This document shows, piece by piece, positions 50,812-59,806 of a stretch of DNA of 64,000 nucleotides (within the stretch, counting starts at the first letter, position 1; each line of letters begins with the position of its first letter). The DNA is from JACRCT01 sp049841135 (lineage in GTDB: Bacteria > Myxococcota > Myxococcia > Myxococcales > UBA5297): contig JASGHK010000005.1 in assembly GCA_049841135.1 (NCBI GenBank), positions 124,001-188,000 on the forward strand, written 5' to 3'. The translations under genes and the position numbers were made by a program. The notes beneath the pieces are model-generated. The model made no database searches. It was not told the origin of the DNA and saw nothing but the letters and a program-made list of their open reading frames with translations.

Positions 50812-51555
50812 ATGCAACGTGTCCTCGTGTGGGACCTCGTCGTCCGTGCGTTTCACTGGTTTCTGGTCGCCACGCTGGTGGCGACCTTCGCCTTTGCCTT
50901 GGGGACCGACGACGAGAGCGCCGCGTTCTCGTGGCACATGGCGCTGGGCCTCGTCGCGGCGGCGCTGGTGGTGTTGCGGCTGGGATGGGGCCTGGTGGGC
51001 ACTCGCTGGGCGCGGTTCTCGTCCTTCGTCTTCGGCCCCTCGGAGGTCTTGCGCTACCTCCGGTCGTCGCTCCCGGGAGCGGCCGCGACCCGCTACGTCG
51101 GGCACAACCCCGGCTCGAGCGTCGCCATCTTTTCCTCGCTCGCGCTCGTGGTCGGCCTCGGACTCACCGGGCTGGCCATGAGCAACGGGAGCCACGCCGC
51201 GGAGGAGATGCACGAGGTCTTGGCCTACTCGTTGTTGGCGGTGGTCGGCCTCCACCTCGCGGGGGTCGCCTGGCACTGGCTGCGGCACCGGGAGAACTTG
51301 ACGCGGTCGATGATCGACGGCCGCAAGCAGGCGATGCCGGACGAGGCCATTGCCTCCTCGAGTCCAGTCGCCGCGTCGATCTTCGTGGCGCTGAGCGCCG
51401 GGGTGGCCGCCACGGTCATCGCAGGCCACTCACCGTCGACCCGCCAGCTCACCCTGCCGCTCATCTCCACCACCCTCACGCTCGGTGGCGACCGCGGAGG
51501 CGAGCACGGAGACGGACACGACCGCCAACACGACGAACGCGAGGATCACGATTAG
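50812..51555 (+). CDS. Cytochrome b561-type membrane protein with acidic/His tail
   Basis: 247 residues. Four cytoplasmic-membrane helices with His heme ligands: RAFHWFLVATLVATFAFALG, SWHMALGLVAAALVVLRLGW, SSLALVVGLGLTGLAMSNGS, and MHEVLAYSLLAVVGLHLAGV-AWHWL (His pairs). This is the di-heme b561 architecture, which shuttles electrons across the membrane. After a fifth hydrophobic stretch the C-terminus is GEHGDGHDRQHDEREDHD, very rich in His and Asp, possibly metal binding. A partner oxidase or reductase is not adjacent. Confidence 0.85.
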   Translation: MQRVLVWDLVVRAFHWFLVATLVATFAFALGTDDESAAFSWHMALGLVAAALVVLRLGWGLVGTRWARFSSFVFGPSEVLRYLRSSLPGAAATRYVGHNPGSSVAIFSSLALVVGLGLTGLAMSNGSHAAEEMHEVLAYSLLAVVGLHLAGVAWHWLRHRENLTRSMIDGRKQAMPDEAIASSSPVAASIFVALSAGVAATVIAGHSPSTRQLTLPLISTTLTLGGDRGGEHGDGHDRQHDEREDHD

Positions 51556-51600
51556 GCACTGCACGCCTTGGCGCTGAGCACTTCCTTGCTGCTGAAGGTA

Positions 51601-51618
51601 TGTCAGCGTTCACTGACA
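51601..51618. promoter_or_regulatory. TGTCAG-N6-CTGACA inverted repeat, copy 1
   Basis: TGTCAG, cgttca, CTGACA, perfect 6-bp arms, preceded by AAGGT at 51595-51599. Copy 2 is at 57617-57634 with the same flank AAGGT at the same distance. It overlaps the stop codon of the putative small lipoprotein frame at 51610-51774. Form resembles a TetR-family operator; no tetR-type gene is in the window. Confidence 0.5.
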
Positions 51619-51774
51619 CCGCTCCGGCCGACCCGCGGATTGGGAGGCGCCAAGCCCGGCATCCCCAGCCCCGCCGCCGGCGTCCCTCACGGGCAGTGGC
51701 AGGACTTCGCCGGAGCAGGCGGCCAGCACGAGGGCGGCGACGACGGCGGGCGCGCTGGGCTGGTTTGCACGCAG
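51610..51774 (-). pseudogene. Possible broken or CTG-started small lipoprotein
   Basis: A 54-residue frame with a lipoprotein-like signal (PAVVAALVLAACSGEVLPLP) and a typical Asp-Ala-Gly tail (DAGGGAGDAGLGAS), but no ATG, GTG or TTG in front: TGA lies 4 codons before the only plausible start, CTG at 51774. Either a degraded gene, a frameshifted one or chance. Confidence 0.3.
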
Positions 51775-51977
51775 GGCCTTCGTTCACGAGGGCGATGCCC
51801 TGAAAGTGGCGCTTCGCCGCAACTGTCGCACCGCGGGAACCCCGGGGCCGCCTGCGAGCGGATTGCGACGCGCCGACTCGACCGCCGGGATTGCTGGCAG
51901 AAGCAACACGGATAGAAATGCCGGTAAACTCGGCCCGTTTGGTCGCCGGGGAACCGCGGCTTCACTTCGAGGGGAGC

Positions 51978-53954
51978 ATGTCCGTGCGCGCACTCGCTGG
52001 AGCGTTGGTGTTGGGGATCGGGCTGGCCGGATGCTCCGAGCCAATCACCCCGCCGGATGCGGGGCGGCCGGATGCGACGACCGCGAACGACGCGGCGATG
52101 GCGGTGCAGGACGCGGCGACCAGCGCCTGCAGCGGTGACTCGCTGCAGCCCTGCACCGTCCCCCACGGGAGCGGCCTGCAGACACGCCAGTGCGTCGGCG
52201 GAGCCTGGAGCGATTGGGGAAGCTGCATCCCGCAACGCTGCGATGACGACTACGTGATCGGCGGCAGCGATTGCGTGCTCTCGGGCTGCTCTGGAGCGGC
52301 GACGCAGACGTGCACCATCGTCCACGGCGCTGGGAGCCAGTCGCGCACCTGCACCGCCGGCGCCTGGTCCAGCTGGGGCGCGTGCACCGTCGTCTCCTGC
52401 GACTCCGGCTACCAGCAGGACGGCGACGCGTGCGTGGCGACGTCCTGCACCGGCTCCGCAACCCAGGCGTGCACCATCGCCCACGGCACCGGGAGCCAGT
52501 CGCGCACCTGCACCGCCGGCGCCTGGTCCAGCTGGGGCACCTGCACCGTCGTCTCCTGCGACTCCGGCTACCAGCAGGACGGCGACGCGTGCCTGGCGAC
52601 GTCCTGCACCGGCTCCGCAACCCAGGCGTGCACCATCGCCCACGGCACCGGGAGCCAGTCGCGCACCTGCACCGCCGGCGCCTGGTCCAGCTGGGGCACC
52701 TGCGCCGTCGTCTCCTGCGACCCCGGCTACGTCCAGAGCACGACCCAGTGCGAGGGCGGCACCTACTACGTCTCGCCCACGGGCAACGACGCCAGCGCCG
52801 GGGACATCGCCCACCCCTTCCAGTCGTTCGAGAAGGCCTACAGCGTCGCCACCGCCGGCAACCTCATCCTCTTCCGCGCCGGCGTGTACCACCCCAAGGA
52901 CCCCACCAAGCCCGTCACCGTCATGCACGGGCGCCACGGCACCGCCGCGCAGCCCATCCGCTTCTGGGGCGCGCCCGGCGAGAGCGTGGTCTTCGACTTC
53001 TCGACCATGCAGGACTTCGCGGGCACCGACAGCGCCGTCGGCATCGACTTCACCGGCGACTACTGGCACTGGAAGAACATCGCCATCGTCGGGGTACCCC
53101 AGTACGTGGGCCACTACATGACCGTGGGCTTCGTCGCGCGCAGCTGCCACCACTGCGTCTTCGAGCAGATGAGCTTCCACGACATCTTCGGCACCGGCTT
53201 CACCTTCTCCGGCGCCGCCGACGACAACCTCGCCCTCAACTGCGACGCCTACAACAACCAGGACCCCATCGACGCCTACGAGAACTCCAACGGCTTCATG
53301 TCGGTGACCAGCGCCGGCACCACCAACACCTTCCGCGGCTGCCGCGCCTGGTACAACTGCGACGATGGCTTCGACCACTTCGGCGGCGACGGCATGGTCG
53401 TGCACGAGGACTGCTGGGCCTTCTGGAACGGCTACGTGCCCGGCACCACCACCGCCGCCGGCAACGGCATGGGCTTCAAGTTCGGCGGCTCGACGACGCA
53501 GCAGGGCGTCTTGACCCGCAAGGCCCACCACTGCCTGGCCTTCGGGAACCTGGAGTGGGGCTTCGACCAGAACAACCTGCTCGAGCCGATCGAGATGCTC
53601 AACTGCACCTCGCACAAGAACAGCAAGGGCATCAACCTGTACCAGAAGGGCCAGGCCCACACGATCCGCAACTGCGTCAGCTTCGCCAACACCGGCGGCT
53701 ACGACCACTGGATCACCGCGGCCTCGACCGACGACCACAACTCCTGGAACAGCAGCGGCGTCACCGTCGACGCCTCGGACTTCCTCAGCGTGGACTGGAC
53801 CGGGGTGGACGGCCCGCGCCGCCCGGACGGCAGCCTGCCCGAGCTCGACTACCTGAAGCTGGCCGCGGGCAGCGACCTCATCGACAAGGGCGCCGACGTC
53901 GGGCTCCCGTTCCAGGGCGCCGCCCCGGACCTCGGCTGCTACGAGCGCCAGTAG
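51978..53954 (+). CDS. Lipoprotein with thrombospondin-like repeats and pectate-lyase-like beta-helix
   Basis: 658 residues from ATG with GAGGGGAG upstream. Lipobox GLAGC. Four repeats of 53 residues, the last three almost identical (CT-(I/V)-(A/V)HGTGSQSRTCTAGAWS with WG-C and SCDSGYQQDGDAC), three Cys pairs each, thrombospondin type-1 like. From about 280 a PL9-type right-handed beta-helix: YYVSPTGNDASAGDIAHPFQ, ILFRAGVYHP, AQPIRFWGAPGESV, FDHFGGDGMVVHEDC, GYDHWITAA. Likely surface polysaccharide (pectate-type) lyase or sugar binder. Confidence 0.82.
   Translation: MSVRALAGALVLGIGLAGCSEPITPPDAGRPDATTANDAAMAVQDAATSACSGDSLQPCTVPHGSGLQTRQCVGGAWSDWGSCIPQRCDDDYVIGGSDCVLSGCSGAATQTCTIVHGAGSQSRTCTAGAWSSWGACTVVSCDSGYQQDGDACVATSCTGSATQACTIAHGTGSQSRTCTAGAWSSWGTCTVVSCDSGYQQDGDACLATSCTGSATQACTIAHGTGSQSRTCTAGAWSSWGTCAVVSCDPGYVQSTTQCEGGTYYVSPTGNDASAGDIAHPFQSFEKAYSVATAGNLILFRAGVYHPKDPTKPVTVMHGRHGTAAQPIRFWGAPGESVVFDFSTMQDFAGTDSAVGIDFTGDYWHWKNIAIVGVPQYVGHYMTVGFVARSCHHCVFEQMSFHDIFGTGFTFSGAADDNLALNCDAYNNQDPIDAYENSNGFMSVTSAGTTNTFRGCRAWYNCDDGFDHFGGDGMVVHEDCWAFWNGYVPGTTTAAGNGMGFKFGGSTTQQGVLTRKAHHCLAFGNLEWGFDQNNLLEPIEMLNCTSHKNSKGINLYQKGQAHTIRNCVSFANTGGYDHWITAASTDDHNSWNSSGVTVDASDFLSVDWTGVDGPRRPDGSLPELDYLKLAAGSDLIDKGADVGLPFQGAAPDLGCYERQ
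52287..52740. repeat. 159-bp tandem DNA repeat coding the thrombospondin-like units
   Basis: The TGCACCATCG step recurs at 52311, 52470 and 52629 (159 bp, 53 codons). The second and third units are almost base-identical while protein divergence would have allowed many synonymous changes, so recent duplication or conversion is likely. Confidence 0.85.
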
Positions 53955-53963
53955 CCGGGACGC

Positions 53964-54417
53964 CTACTCGGACGATTCGCCGGGATGCTCAAGGTCGTGG
54001 TCGGCGACCATCTTGGCGAAGGCGCCCAGCCCCAGCCCGACGACGGCGACCAGCGAGAGGATCAGCGCGACGACGAGCCACAGGCCGACCTTCAGGCCGC
54101 TCGGACCGGAGGCGGCTGTGCAGATCGCTCGCGAGCGAGCGGTAGGTCCTGAAGCGCGCGGTCACGGCGTCGATGGACTCGGGCCCGACCTCCACGCCGC
54201 CCTGCGGGTCGAAGAGCGTGTAGCCGAGTGAAGCCGCGACTCGGGCCAGGGCCTGGAGCCGCTCGCGCACCGTCGCCTCGTCGGTGCCGTAGCCCTGCTC
54301 GAGCACCAGCGGTGCGCCGCCGGGCGCGAGCGCCAGGCCCTGCGCCTGGAGGGTCGTGCGGAGCTCCGAGGCCGGCCTCGCGCCGACGCCTGGCCGCACT
54401 TCGATGGCGTAGCCCAT
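53964..54417 (-). CDS. Hypothetical protein with C-terminal membrane helix, frameshifted
   Basis: N-terminal frame MGYAIEVRPGVGARPASELR...TARFRTYRSLASDLHSRLRS is soluble, helical. One extra base near 54100 separates it from LKVGLWLVVALILSLVAVVG, LGLGAFAKMVADHDLEHPG, a clear membrane helix and tail that would otherwise be missing. Repaired length about 150 residues; unknown function. Ends 9 bp from the convergent pectate-lyase-like gene. Confidence 0.6.
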
Positions 54418-54439
54418 GCGGTTCGGCTCCGTGAGGTTC

Positions 54440-54484
54440 GTGGACGCAGTGGACTGGGTGGACGAAGTGGACCTGGTGGACTGG
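54440..54484. repeat. Five 9-bp units, GTGGAC-NNN
   Basis: GTGGACGCA, GTGGACTGG, GTGGACGAA, GTGGACCTG, GTGGACTGG in tandem, ending 1 nt before the stop codon of the acyl-CoA dehydrogenase. Confidence 0.85.
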
Positions 54485-55626
54485 TTACTTCAGGAGCTCG
54501 CGCGCGATGACCAGCCGCTGGATCTGTGACGTGCCCTCGTAGATCTGGATGAGCTTGGCGTCGCGCATGAGCTTCTCTACCGGGTAGTCCTTGATGTACC
54601 CGTAGCCGCCGTAGAGCTGGACGGCGTCGGTGGTGACCTTCATGGCCATGTCCGCGGCGTAGCGCTTGGCGTGGCTGGAGACGAGCGTGTTCTTCTGCCC
54701 GGCGTCGAGCAGCCAGGCGCTCTCGTAGACCAGCAGGCGCGCCGCCTCGATCTCGGTGGCCATGTCCGCGAGCATGAACTGCACGCCCTCGAACTCGGCG
54801 ATCTTCTTGCCGAACTGGCTGCGCTCCTTGACGTAGGCCACGGCGTGCTCGAGCGCCGCGCCCGCGCGATGCCCACGCTCATCGTCGCCGTGAGCGGCCG
54901 GCTGTTGTCCAGGGTGCGCATGGCGAGGTCGAATCCCTGCCCCTCGCCGCCGATCCGGTTCCGGGCCGGGACCACCACGTCCTCGAAGGTCAGCGCCACG
55001 GTGTTCGAGGCGCGCTGGCCCATCTTGTTCTCGTGCCGGCCGACGGTGAGCCCCTGGGGCCGGCCTTCGACCACGAAGCAGGTGATGCCCTTGTGCCGCG
55101 CCGCCTTGTCGAGCGTGGCGAAGACCGTGTACTGGTCGGCGACTCCGCCGTTGGTGATGAAGCACTTGGCGCCGTTGAGCACGTACTCGTCGCCCACCTT
55201 GCGTGCGGTGGTGCTCATCCCCGCCACGTCGCTGCCGGCGCCGGGCTCGGTCAGGCAGAACGACGCGAACCGGAGCGACTCGGTGAACGGCGCCAGCAGC
55301 CGCTTCTGCTGCTCCGGGCTGCCCCCCAGCTCGATGGGCAGGTTGGCGAGGTCGTTGGCGACGATGGAGGTCGCGACCGCGGCGCAGCCCCAGGCGATCT
55401 CCTCGATGAGGACGACCTGGTCGAGGTGGGCCAGCGCGTTGCCGCCGACCGCCGCCGGCAGGGTCATGTTGAGGAAGCCCAGCTCGTACGCCTGCGCGAT
55501 GAGGTCCCTGGGGAACTCGGCCACCTCGTCATAGTGGGCGGCCTTGGGCCGGATGACCTCCTTGGCGTACTTGCGTGCGGCGGCCTGCAGCGCCTTCTGG
55601 TCGTCGGTCAGCGAGAAGTCGAACAT
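54485..55626 (-). CDS. Acyl-CoA dehydrogenase, frameshifted
   Basis: Product begins MFDFSLTDDQKALQAAARKY. FAD/substrate blocks FASFCLTEPGAGSDVAGMST, NGAKCFITNGGVADQY, VVVPARNRIGGEGQGFDLAM; catalytic Glu in IQIYEGTSQIQRLV; also YGGYGYIKDYPVEKLMRD. One base appears missing at about 54861 (a GGGG tract reads GGG); repair gives SVGIARGAALEHAVAYVKER and about 380 residues. Beta-oxidation type; electrons go to ETF. No other fatty-acid genes adjoin. Confidence 0.9.
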
Positions 55627-55723
55627 GGGTCCCCCGGAGCGGTGGGTAGGGCAGAGAGAAAGCTAATCCCCGCCTGCCCCACGCGCCGCCGGGAACCCCG
55701 TCTTCCGCACCCGCCCGAGTCGC

Positions 55724-57586
55724 TCAGTACGCGTTCGGTCCGCAGACGCCGCCGGCGTTGCACGCCACCTGCCCCGAGTTGGTGCACGGGCAGTCGTCGA
55801 CGTTCGCGCATTTCTCCGGCGCCGCCGTGCACTTGCCGCTGCGGCAGACGAACCTCCCGGGGTACTCGGCCGGGCAGTCGCAGTTGGTCTCGCACGACGC
55901 CGGCAGGCAGTTCCCACCCTGGCAGACCGGCGAGTACACCTCGCCGAGCGGCGTGCGGCTCATGGCGACGCAGTCCGCGGTCGAGGTGCAGGGGACGGAC
56001 ACGTCGGGCGCCCAGGCCGTACACCGCCCGGCGATGCACACCCCCTGGCCGAAACCGATCACCAGGCAGTCCAGGTTCGAGCTGCACGCCGGCGCGCACA
56101 TCGAGTTCACGTCGTCGTCGGGCAGCGAGAGCTTGTGGTGGCAGATCTGGGCCGTCCCGTCGTCGCAGACGCTGCAGGCGGAGTCCTGGCCGTAGCAGCC
56201 GTCGTTGGTCGGGTAGCAGCCGACGCACGTGCCCGACTTGCAGAACGTCTTCTCCGAGGCGGCGTTGTACGGGCAGTCGAGGTTGCTCTGGCAGGTGGCC
56301 GGCTTCGGCTTGCAGGCGCGCGTCGCCAGGTCGCAGACCTTGTCCGGCCGGCAGTCCCAGTTCTGGGTGCAGCCGCAAGAGTTGAAGCCCGGCCCGACGG
56401 AGAGGCATGGCTGCCCGCAAGCGCAATCCGCCGCGGTGGTACAGGCGCTCGAGTACCCGGCGGGCTGGCAATTCCCGTTCTGGCAGGTCATCCCCGACGG
56501 GCAGTCGCAGCCGGTGCTGCAGGCGCCATGGGTGCACGCCCCCGAAGACACGTCGCAGGTCGCCTGGTGCCCGCCCGAGCAGGCGCAGTCGGCGTCGGCG
56601 GCGCACTGCCAGGAGGTGAGCTGGCAGAAGCCCTCGAAGCAGACCCTGCCGGAGAGGCTGTAGGCGCCGGTCGCCGCGCAGTCACAGGTCGTGGTGCACG
56701 TCTTGAAGCACTGACCCGACAAGCAGTGCAGCCGGTCCCCGCCGGCGCACGGGCAGTCGGTGTCGGCGTGGCAGACCTCGGGCGCGGGCCGGCAGTGCCC
56801 GTCCTGGCAGACCGAGCCCTCGCCGCAGTCGCAGGTCTCCGCGCACGGCCGGCCGCACTGGCCCTGGAAACAGTGCCGGTTCTCGTCGCTGCCCGGATAG
56901 AAGTGACGGCAGTTGCAGACCTCGTCGGTGGTGCAGGCGTCGTCGGCCGGCACGGCGACGCAGCTCCCGGCGACGCAGTCGAAGCCCGCGCGGCAGCCGC
57001 AGGCGTGCGTGCACTTGCCCACGCACTTGCCGGCAACGCACTCCTGCGTCTCGCCGGTCCGCGGGCAGTCGTCGGCGCGGACGCAAGGATTGGGCGGCTC
57101 GACGCAGCGCGAGTCGCGGCAGATCCGGTCGCTGGGGCACTCCGCGGTCTCGCGGCACTCCCGGACGCAGACGCCATAGTCGCAGACCAGGTTGTCGGGA
57201 CAGTCGAGGTCTCGCCCGCACGGCGAGGGCGGCGCCGTGCAGTAACCAGCCTTGCAGATGAGGCCGCTCGGGCACGGGATCCCCGAGGAGCAGTGCGGAG
57301 CGAAGCCCACGTCTCCAAGGTCATGGGCGGCATCGCGACGGTCAGCCCCCGCGTCCCGTCCGGCGCCCGCATCCTGTCCTGATGCCGCGGCGTCGAGCCC
57401 GACTTCCCCGGCGGCATCCACGCTCACCGCGCCATCGATCGCGACCACGGCGGTCGCGTCCGGGCCGTCAGCGACGCACAGGCTGCCTTCCTGATGCGTT
57501 CCCGGCCCGCACGACAGAGCCGACGGGCAGCCGGCGACGCCAAGCGCGGCCAGCGACAGCGCGAGACCAACGAGCGTGTTGCGCAT
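55724..57586 (-). CDS. Large Cys-rich repeat lipoprotein
   Basis: 620 residues; lipobox GVAGC after MRNTLVGLALSLAALG. An Asp/Ala-rich linker precedes at least fifteen repeats of the type C-x(4-8)-DC-x(4-6)-C-x(1-2)-G-x-C-x(4-10)-C (CGRDLDCPDNLVCDYGVCVR, CRETAECPSDRICRDSRC, CGRPCAETCDCGEGSVCQDG), the EGF/DUF4215-like style of myxobacterial surface proteins. Around 80 Cys in total. A TGTCAG-N6-CTGACA palindrome lies 31 bp upstream. Confidence 0.85.
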   Translation of the reverse strand: MRNTLVGLALSLAALGVAGCPSALSCGPGTHQEGSLCVADGPDATAVVAIDGAVSVDAAGEVGLDAAASGQDAGAGRDAGADRRDAAHDLGDVGFAPHCSSGIPCPSGLICKAGYCTAPPSPCGRDLDCPDNLVCDYGVCVRECRETAECPSDRICRDSRCVEPPNPCVRADDCPRTGETQECVAGKCVGKCTHACGCRAGFDCVAGSCVAVPADDACTTDEVCNCRHFYPGSDENRHCFQGQCGRPCAETCDCGEGSVCQDGHCRPAPEVCHADTDCPCAGGDRLHCLSGQCFKTCTTTCDCAATGAYSLSGRVCFEGFCQLTSWQCAADADCACSGGHQATCDVSSGACTHGACSTGCDCPSGMTCQNGNCQPAGYSSACTTAADCACGQPCLSVGPGFNSCGCTQNWDCRPDKVCDLATRACKPKPATCQSNLDCPYNAASEKTFCKSGTCVGCYPTNDGCYGQDSACSVCDDGTAQICHHKLSLPDDDVNSMCAPACSSNLDCLVIGFGQGVCIAGRCTAWAPDVSVPCTSTADCVAMSRTPLGEVYSPVCQGGNCLPASCETNCDCPAEYPGRFVCRSGKCTAAPEKCANVDDCPCTNSGQVACNAGGVCGPNAY

Positions 57587-57616
57587 GATTCCCTCTCGGC
57601 GACCTTGCGTAAGGTT

Positions 57617-57634
57617 TGTCAGCACTCACTGACA
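57617..57634. promoter_or_regulatory. TGTCAG-N6-CTGACA inverted repeat, copy 2
   Basis: TGTCAG, cactca, CTGACA, 31 bp upstream of the Cys-rich lipoprotein start at 57586, thus near its expected promoter. AAGGT precedes at the same distance as in copy 1 (51601). A likely operator. Confidence 0.55.
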
Positions 57635-57707
57635 TGGGCCGTGCTTCTTGGAACAGGCCCCACAGAGTTGCATGTCCTGGCCCGGACATTCATTCACGGT
57701 CTCGAGC

Positions 57708-58952
57708 TCAGCGCCCCAGCAGGACCCACGCCACGCCCCCAGCGGCAGCCAGCGCCATCGCCACGAGTGGGAGCAGCCGCGGCAGCGGCGAGCGCCCGCG
57801 TCGGATCACCGGCTGGCTCTCGCTGATGGTGGCCGCGGCGTCGTCACCCAGGAGCCGAATCCTGCGGGTAGCGGCCTCGCGACGAGGCTCGGTGACGGCG
57901 TCCAGGATCTCCGGGGGAATCGCCTTCAGGTCGCGCGCCGTCGTCACCGCGGGAGCGTCGTCCGGGGCTTCCGAGAGGATGGCCGCCGGCGTGGTCCTTG
58001 CGCGCTCGTCGACTGGCGGCGCCGGAAGCTCCGGCAAGGCCAGCGGCGACTGCGCGGCGAGGTCGCGCACGAAGCCGCCCAGGTCCGGCAGCGGCCCGGG
58101 ACCGAGCGCCGCCGCAAGCGCGCGCGCCATCGACTCGGCGTCGGCGAACCGCTCGTTCGGCTCCTTCTCCAGCGCCTTGAGGACGACCCTCTCGATCGCC
58201 TCCGGATAGCCCAGCACGTGCTGGCGCGGCCGCGGCGGGTCCCAGCTCGAGACCGCGTCGATGGTCTCCCCGACGGACGGGCGATCGAACGGCCGCACAC
58301 CCGTGCTCAGCTCGTAGAGCGCGACGCCCAGCGAGTAGAGGTCGCTGCGCGCGTCGATCGGCTCGCGCCGCGCCTGCTCGGGCGACATGAAGCGCAGCTT
58401 GCCCTTCACCACCCGCGGCGCGGTCTTGGCCAGCTGCGTCGCCGCCTTGGCGATGCCGAAGTCGATGAGCTTCACCTCGCCCGCCGGGGTCACCATGACG
58501 TTCTCGGGCGTCACGTCGCGATGGACGAGCCGCAGCGGCCGGCCCTGCAGATCGGTCTGGCGGTGGGCGTGGGCGAGCGCCTCGGCGACCGCGAGCCCGA
58601 TGCGCGCCGCCACCTCGGGCGGGAGGCGGCCGCCGGCGGCCTCGCACAGGACCTCCGTGTTCCAACCGGGCACGTACTCCATGGCGAGGTAGACGCGGCC
58701 GTCCTGCTGGCCGAGCTCGAGGATCCGCACGATGCCCGGGTGGTCGAGCAGCGAGGCGACCTTGGCCTCGCCGAGCAGCATCTCGACGAAGCGCAGGTCC
58801 TCGGTCAGCTCGGGCAGGACGCGCTTGATGACCACCAGGAGCTCCGGCCTCTCCCGCTCGCGCGCCAGGAACAGCTCGGCCATGCCTCCGCTGCCGAGCG
58901 TCGCGAGGAGCTCGTACTTGCCGAACGAGGCATTGGCAGGCGGCGGCGCGAT
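57708..58952 (-). CDS. Ser/Thr protein kinase (Hanks type) with C-terminal membrane helix
   Basis: Kinase motifs: FGKYELLATLGSGGMAELFL (glycine loop), VIKRVLPELTEDL (ATP Lys), VHRDVTPENVMVTPAGEVKL (catalytic loop), IDFGIAKAATQL, RFMSPEQARREPID, DARSDLYSLGVALYELSTG. A Pro/Ala/Glu-rich linker leads to one membrane helix (RLLPLVAMALAAAGGVAWVL) at the end. The first ATG lies inside the glycine loop; upstream there is no ATG, GTG or TTG before an in-frame TGA, only ATC preceded by GGAGGGA, so the start drawn at 58952 is a guess. About 414 residues. Confidence 0.85.
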   Translation of the reverse strand: MAPPPANASFGKYELLATLGSGGMAELFLARERERPELLVVIKRVLPELTEDLRFVEMLLGEAKVASLLDHPGIVRILELGQQDGRVYLAMEYVPGWNTEVLCEAAGGRLPPEVAARIGLAVAEALAHAHRQTDLQGRPLRLVHRDVTPENVMVTPAGEVKLIDFGIAKAATQLAKTAPRVVKGKLRFMSPEQARREPIDARSDLYSLGVALYELSTGVRPFDRPSVGETIDAVSSWDPPRPRQHVLGYPEAIERVVLKALEKEPNERFADAESMARALAAALGPGPLPDLGGFVRDLAAQSPLALPELPAPPVDERARTTPAAILSEAPDDAPAVTTARDLKAIPPEILDAVTEPRREAATRRIRLLGDDAAATISESQPVIRRGRSPLPRLLPLVAMALAAAGGVAWVLLGR

Positions 58953-59074
58953 GGGTCCCTCCCCCGGTGGCCAGCGGGTCCCAGGATACGGTGGCTGGGG
59001 GCCGTGCGCACGGCTGCGTGATGCCGCTTGCGTTCACGCGCGACACCGGCTCCTTATGGGCCGCTCACGGCGCT

Positions 59075-59171
59075 CGACGGGCGTGGAAGCCCGCCGCTCT
59101 TCGACGGGCGTGGAAGCCCGCAGCCATTCGACGGGCGTGGAAGCCCGCCGCCGACGGGCGTGGAAGCCCGC
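59075..59171 (+). repeat. Four-copy hairpin array, CGACGGGCGTGGAAGCCCGC
   Basis: Exact copies begin at 59075, 59102, 59129 and 59152 (spacing 27, 27, 23). Each can fold as CGGGC-gtggaa-GCCCG. The last ends 23 nt before the membrane-protein start at 59195, so in the RNA they would form consecutive hairpins in its leader. Related to the spacer copies at 22361 and 62925-63126. Confidence 0.85.
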
Positions 59172-59194
59172 CGCTACCCTCTGAAGAAGCCCCG

Positions 59195-59788
59195 ATGAAC
59201 CTGACGAAGCTCTTCGTGACCCAGCTGTTGCCGCTGCTGGTCTTCATCGTCGTCGACTCGTTCGTCACCGACGTGCGCATCTCCATCGCCTGCGCCGTGG
59301 TTTTCGCCTTCGGCCAGCTGGTGGTCACCTGGGCGCGGACGAAGCGGATCGACTGGTTCATCCTGCTCGACGTCGCCCTCATCGCCGGCCTGGGCGGCAT
59401 CTCCATCGCCTTCGAGGACGACCTCTTCTTCAAGGTCAAGCCGGCCATCGTCGAGGCGGTGACCATCGTCTTCATGCTGGTGCTGGTCGTCGCGCCCAGC
59501 CGCTTCCTCATCGGCTACTTCGGCCGGATGGTGCCGAACCTGGCGGTCGATCCGCAGGCGCTGGGCTCGATGAAGGCGATGCTGGGGCTGATGTGCGGCT
59601 ACACCGCGCTGCACATCGCGGCGGTGCTCTACGCCGCCTTCCGGATGTCGCGCGAGTCCTGGGCGTTCATCTCCGGCCCGGGCTTCTACGTCTTCTTCGT
59701 GCCGGTGCTGGCGGTGGTGTTCGTCCGGGCGCTGCGTGAGCGGCGGAAGCCGCGCGTTGCGGCCCCGCCCGCTACTCCGAATCCCTGA
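59195..59788 (+). CDS. Septation protein A family (YciB/IspZ-like) membrane protein
   Basis: 197 residues, five or six membrane helices: LFVTQLLPLLVFIVVDSFVT, ISIACAVVFAFGQLVVTWAR, FILLDVALIAGLGGISIAFE, IVEAVTIVFMLVLVVAPSRF, and two more at the C-terminus (LGLMCGYTALHIAAVLYAAF; GFYVFFVPVLAVVFVRALRE). FEDDLFFKVKPAIVEA matches the conserved FxKWKPT-like block of the family. Works at the inner membrane in cell-envelope or septum formation in relatives. Confidence 0.75.
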   Translation: MNLTKLFVTQLLPLLVFIVVDSFVTDVRISIACAVVFAFGQLVVTWARTKRIDWFILLDVALIAGLGGISIAFEDDLFFKVKPAIVEAVTIVFMLVLVVAPSRFLIGYFGRMVPNLAVDPQALGSMKAMLGLMCGYTALHIAAVLYAAFRMSRESWAFISGPGFYVFFVPVLAVVFVRALRERRKPRVAAPPATPNP

Positions 59789-59806
59789 GTCGGCGCCGCT
59801 GACCCG

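Noticed and set aside
51687..53738. Long minus-strand frame opposite the pectate-lyase-like gene
   Set aside because: Repetitive Gly/Ala/Val product is the mirror of the repeat-rich plus-strand gene; the plus strand has signal peptide, ribosome site and family motifs.
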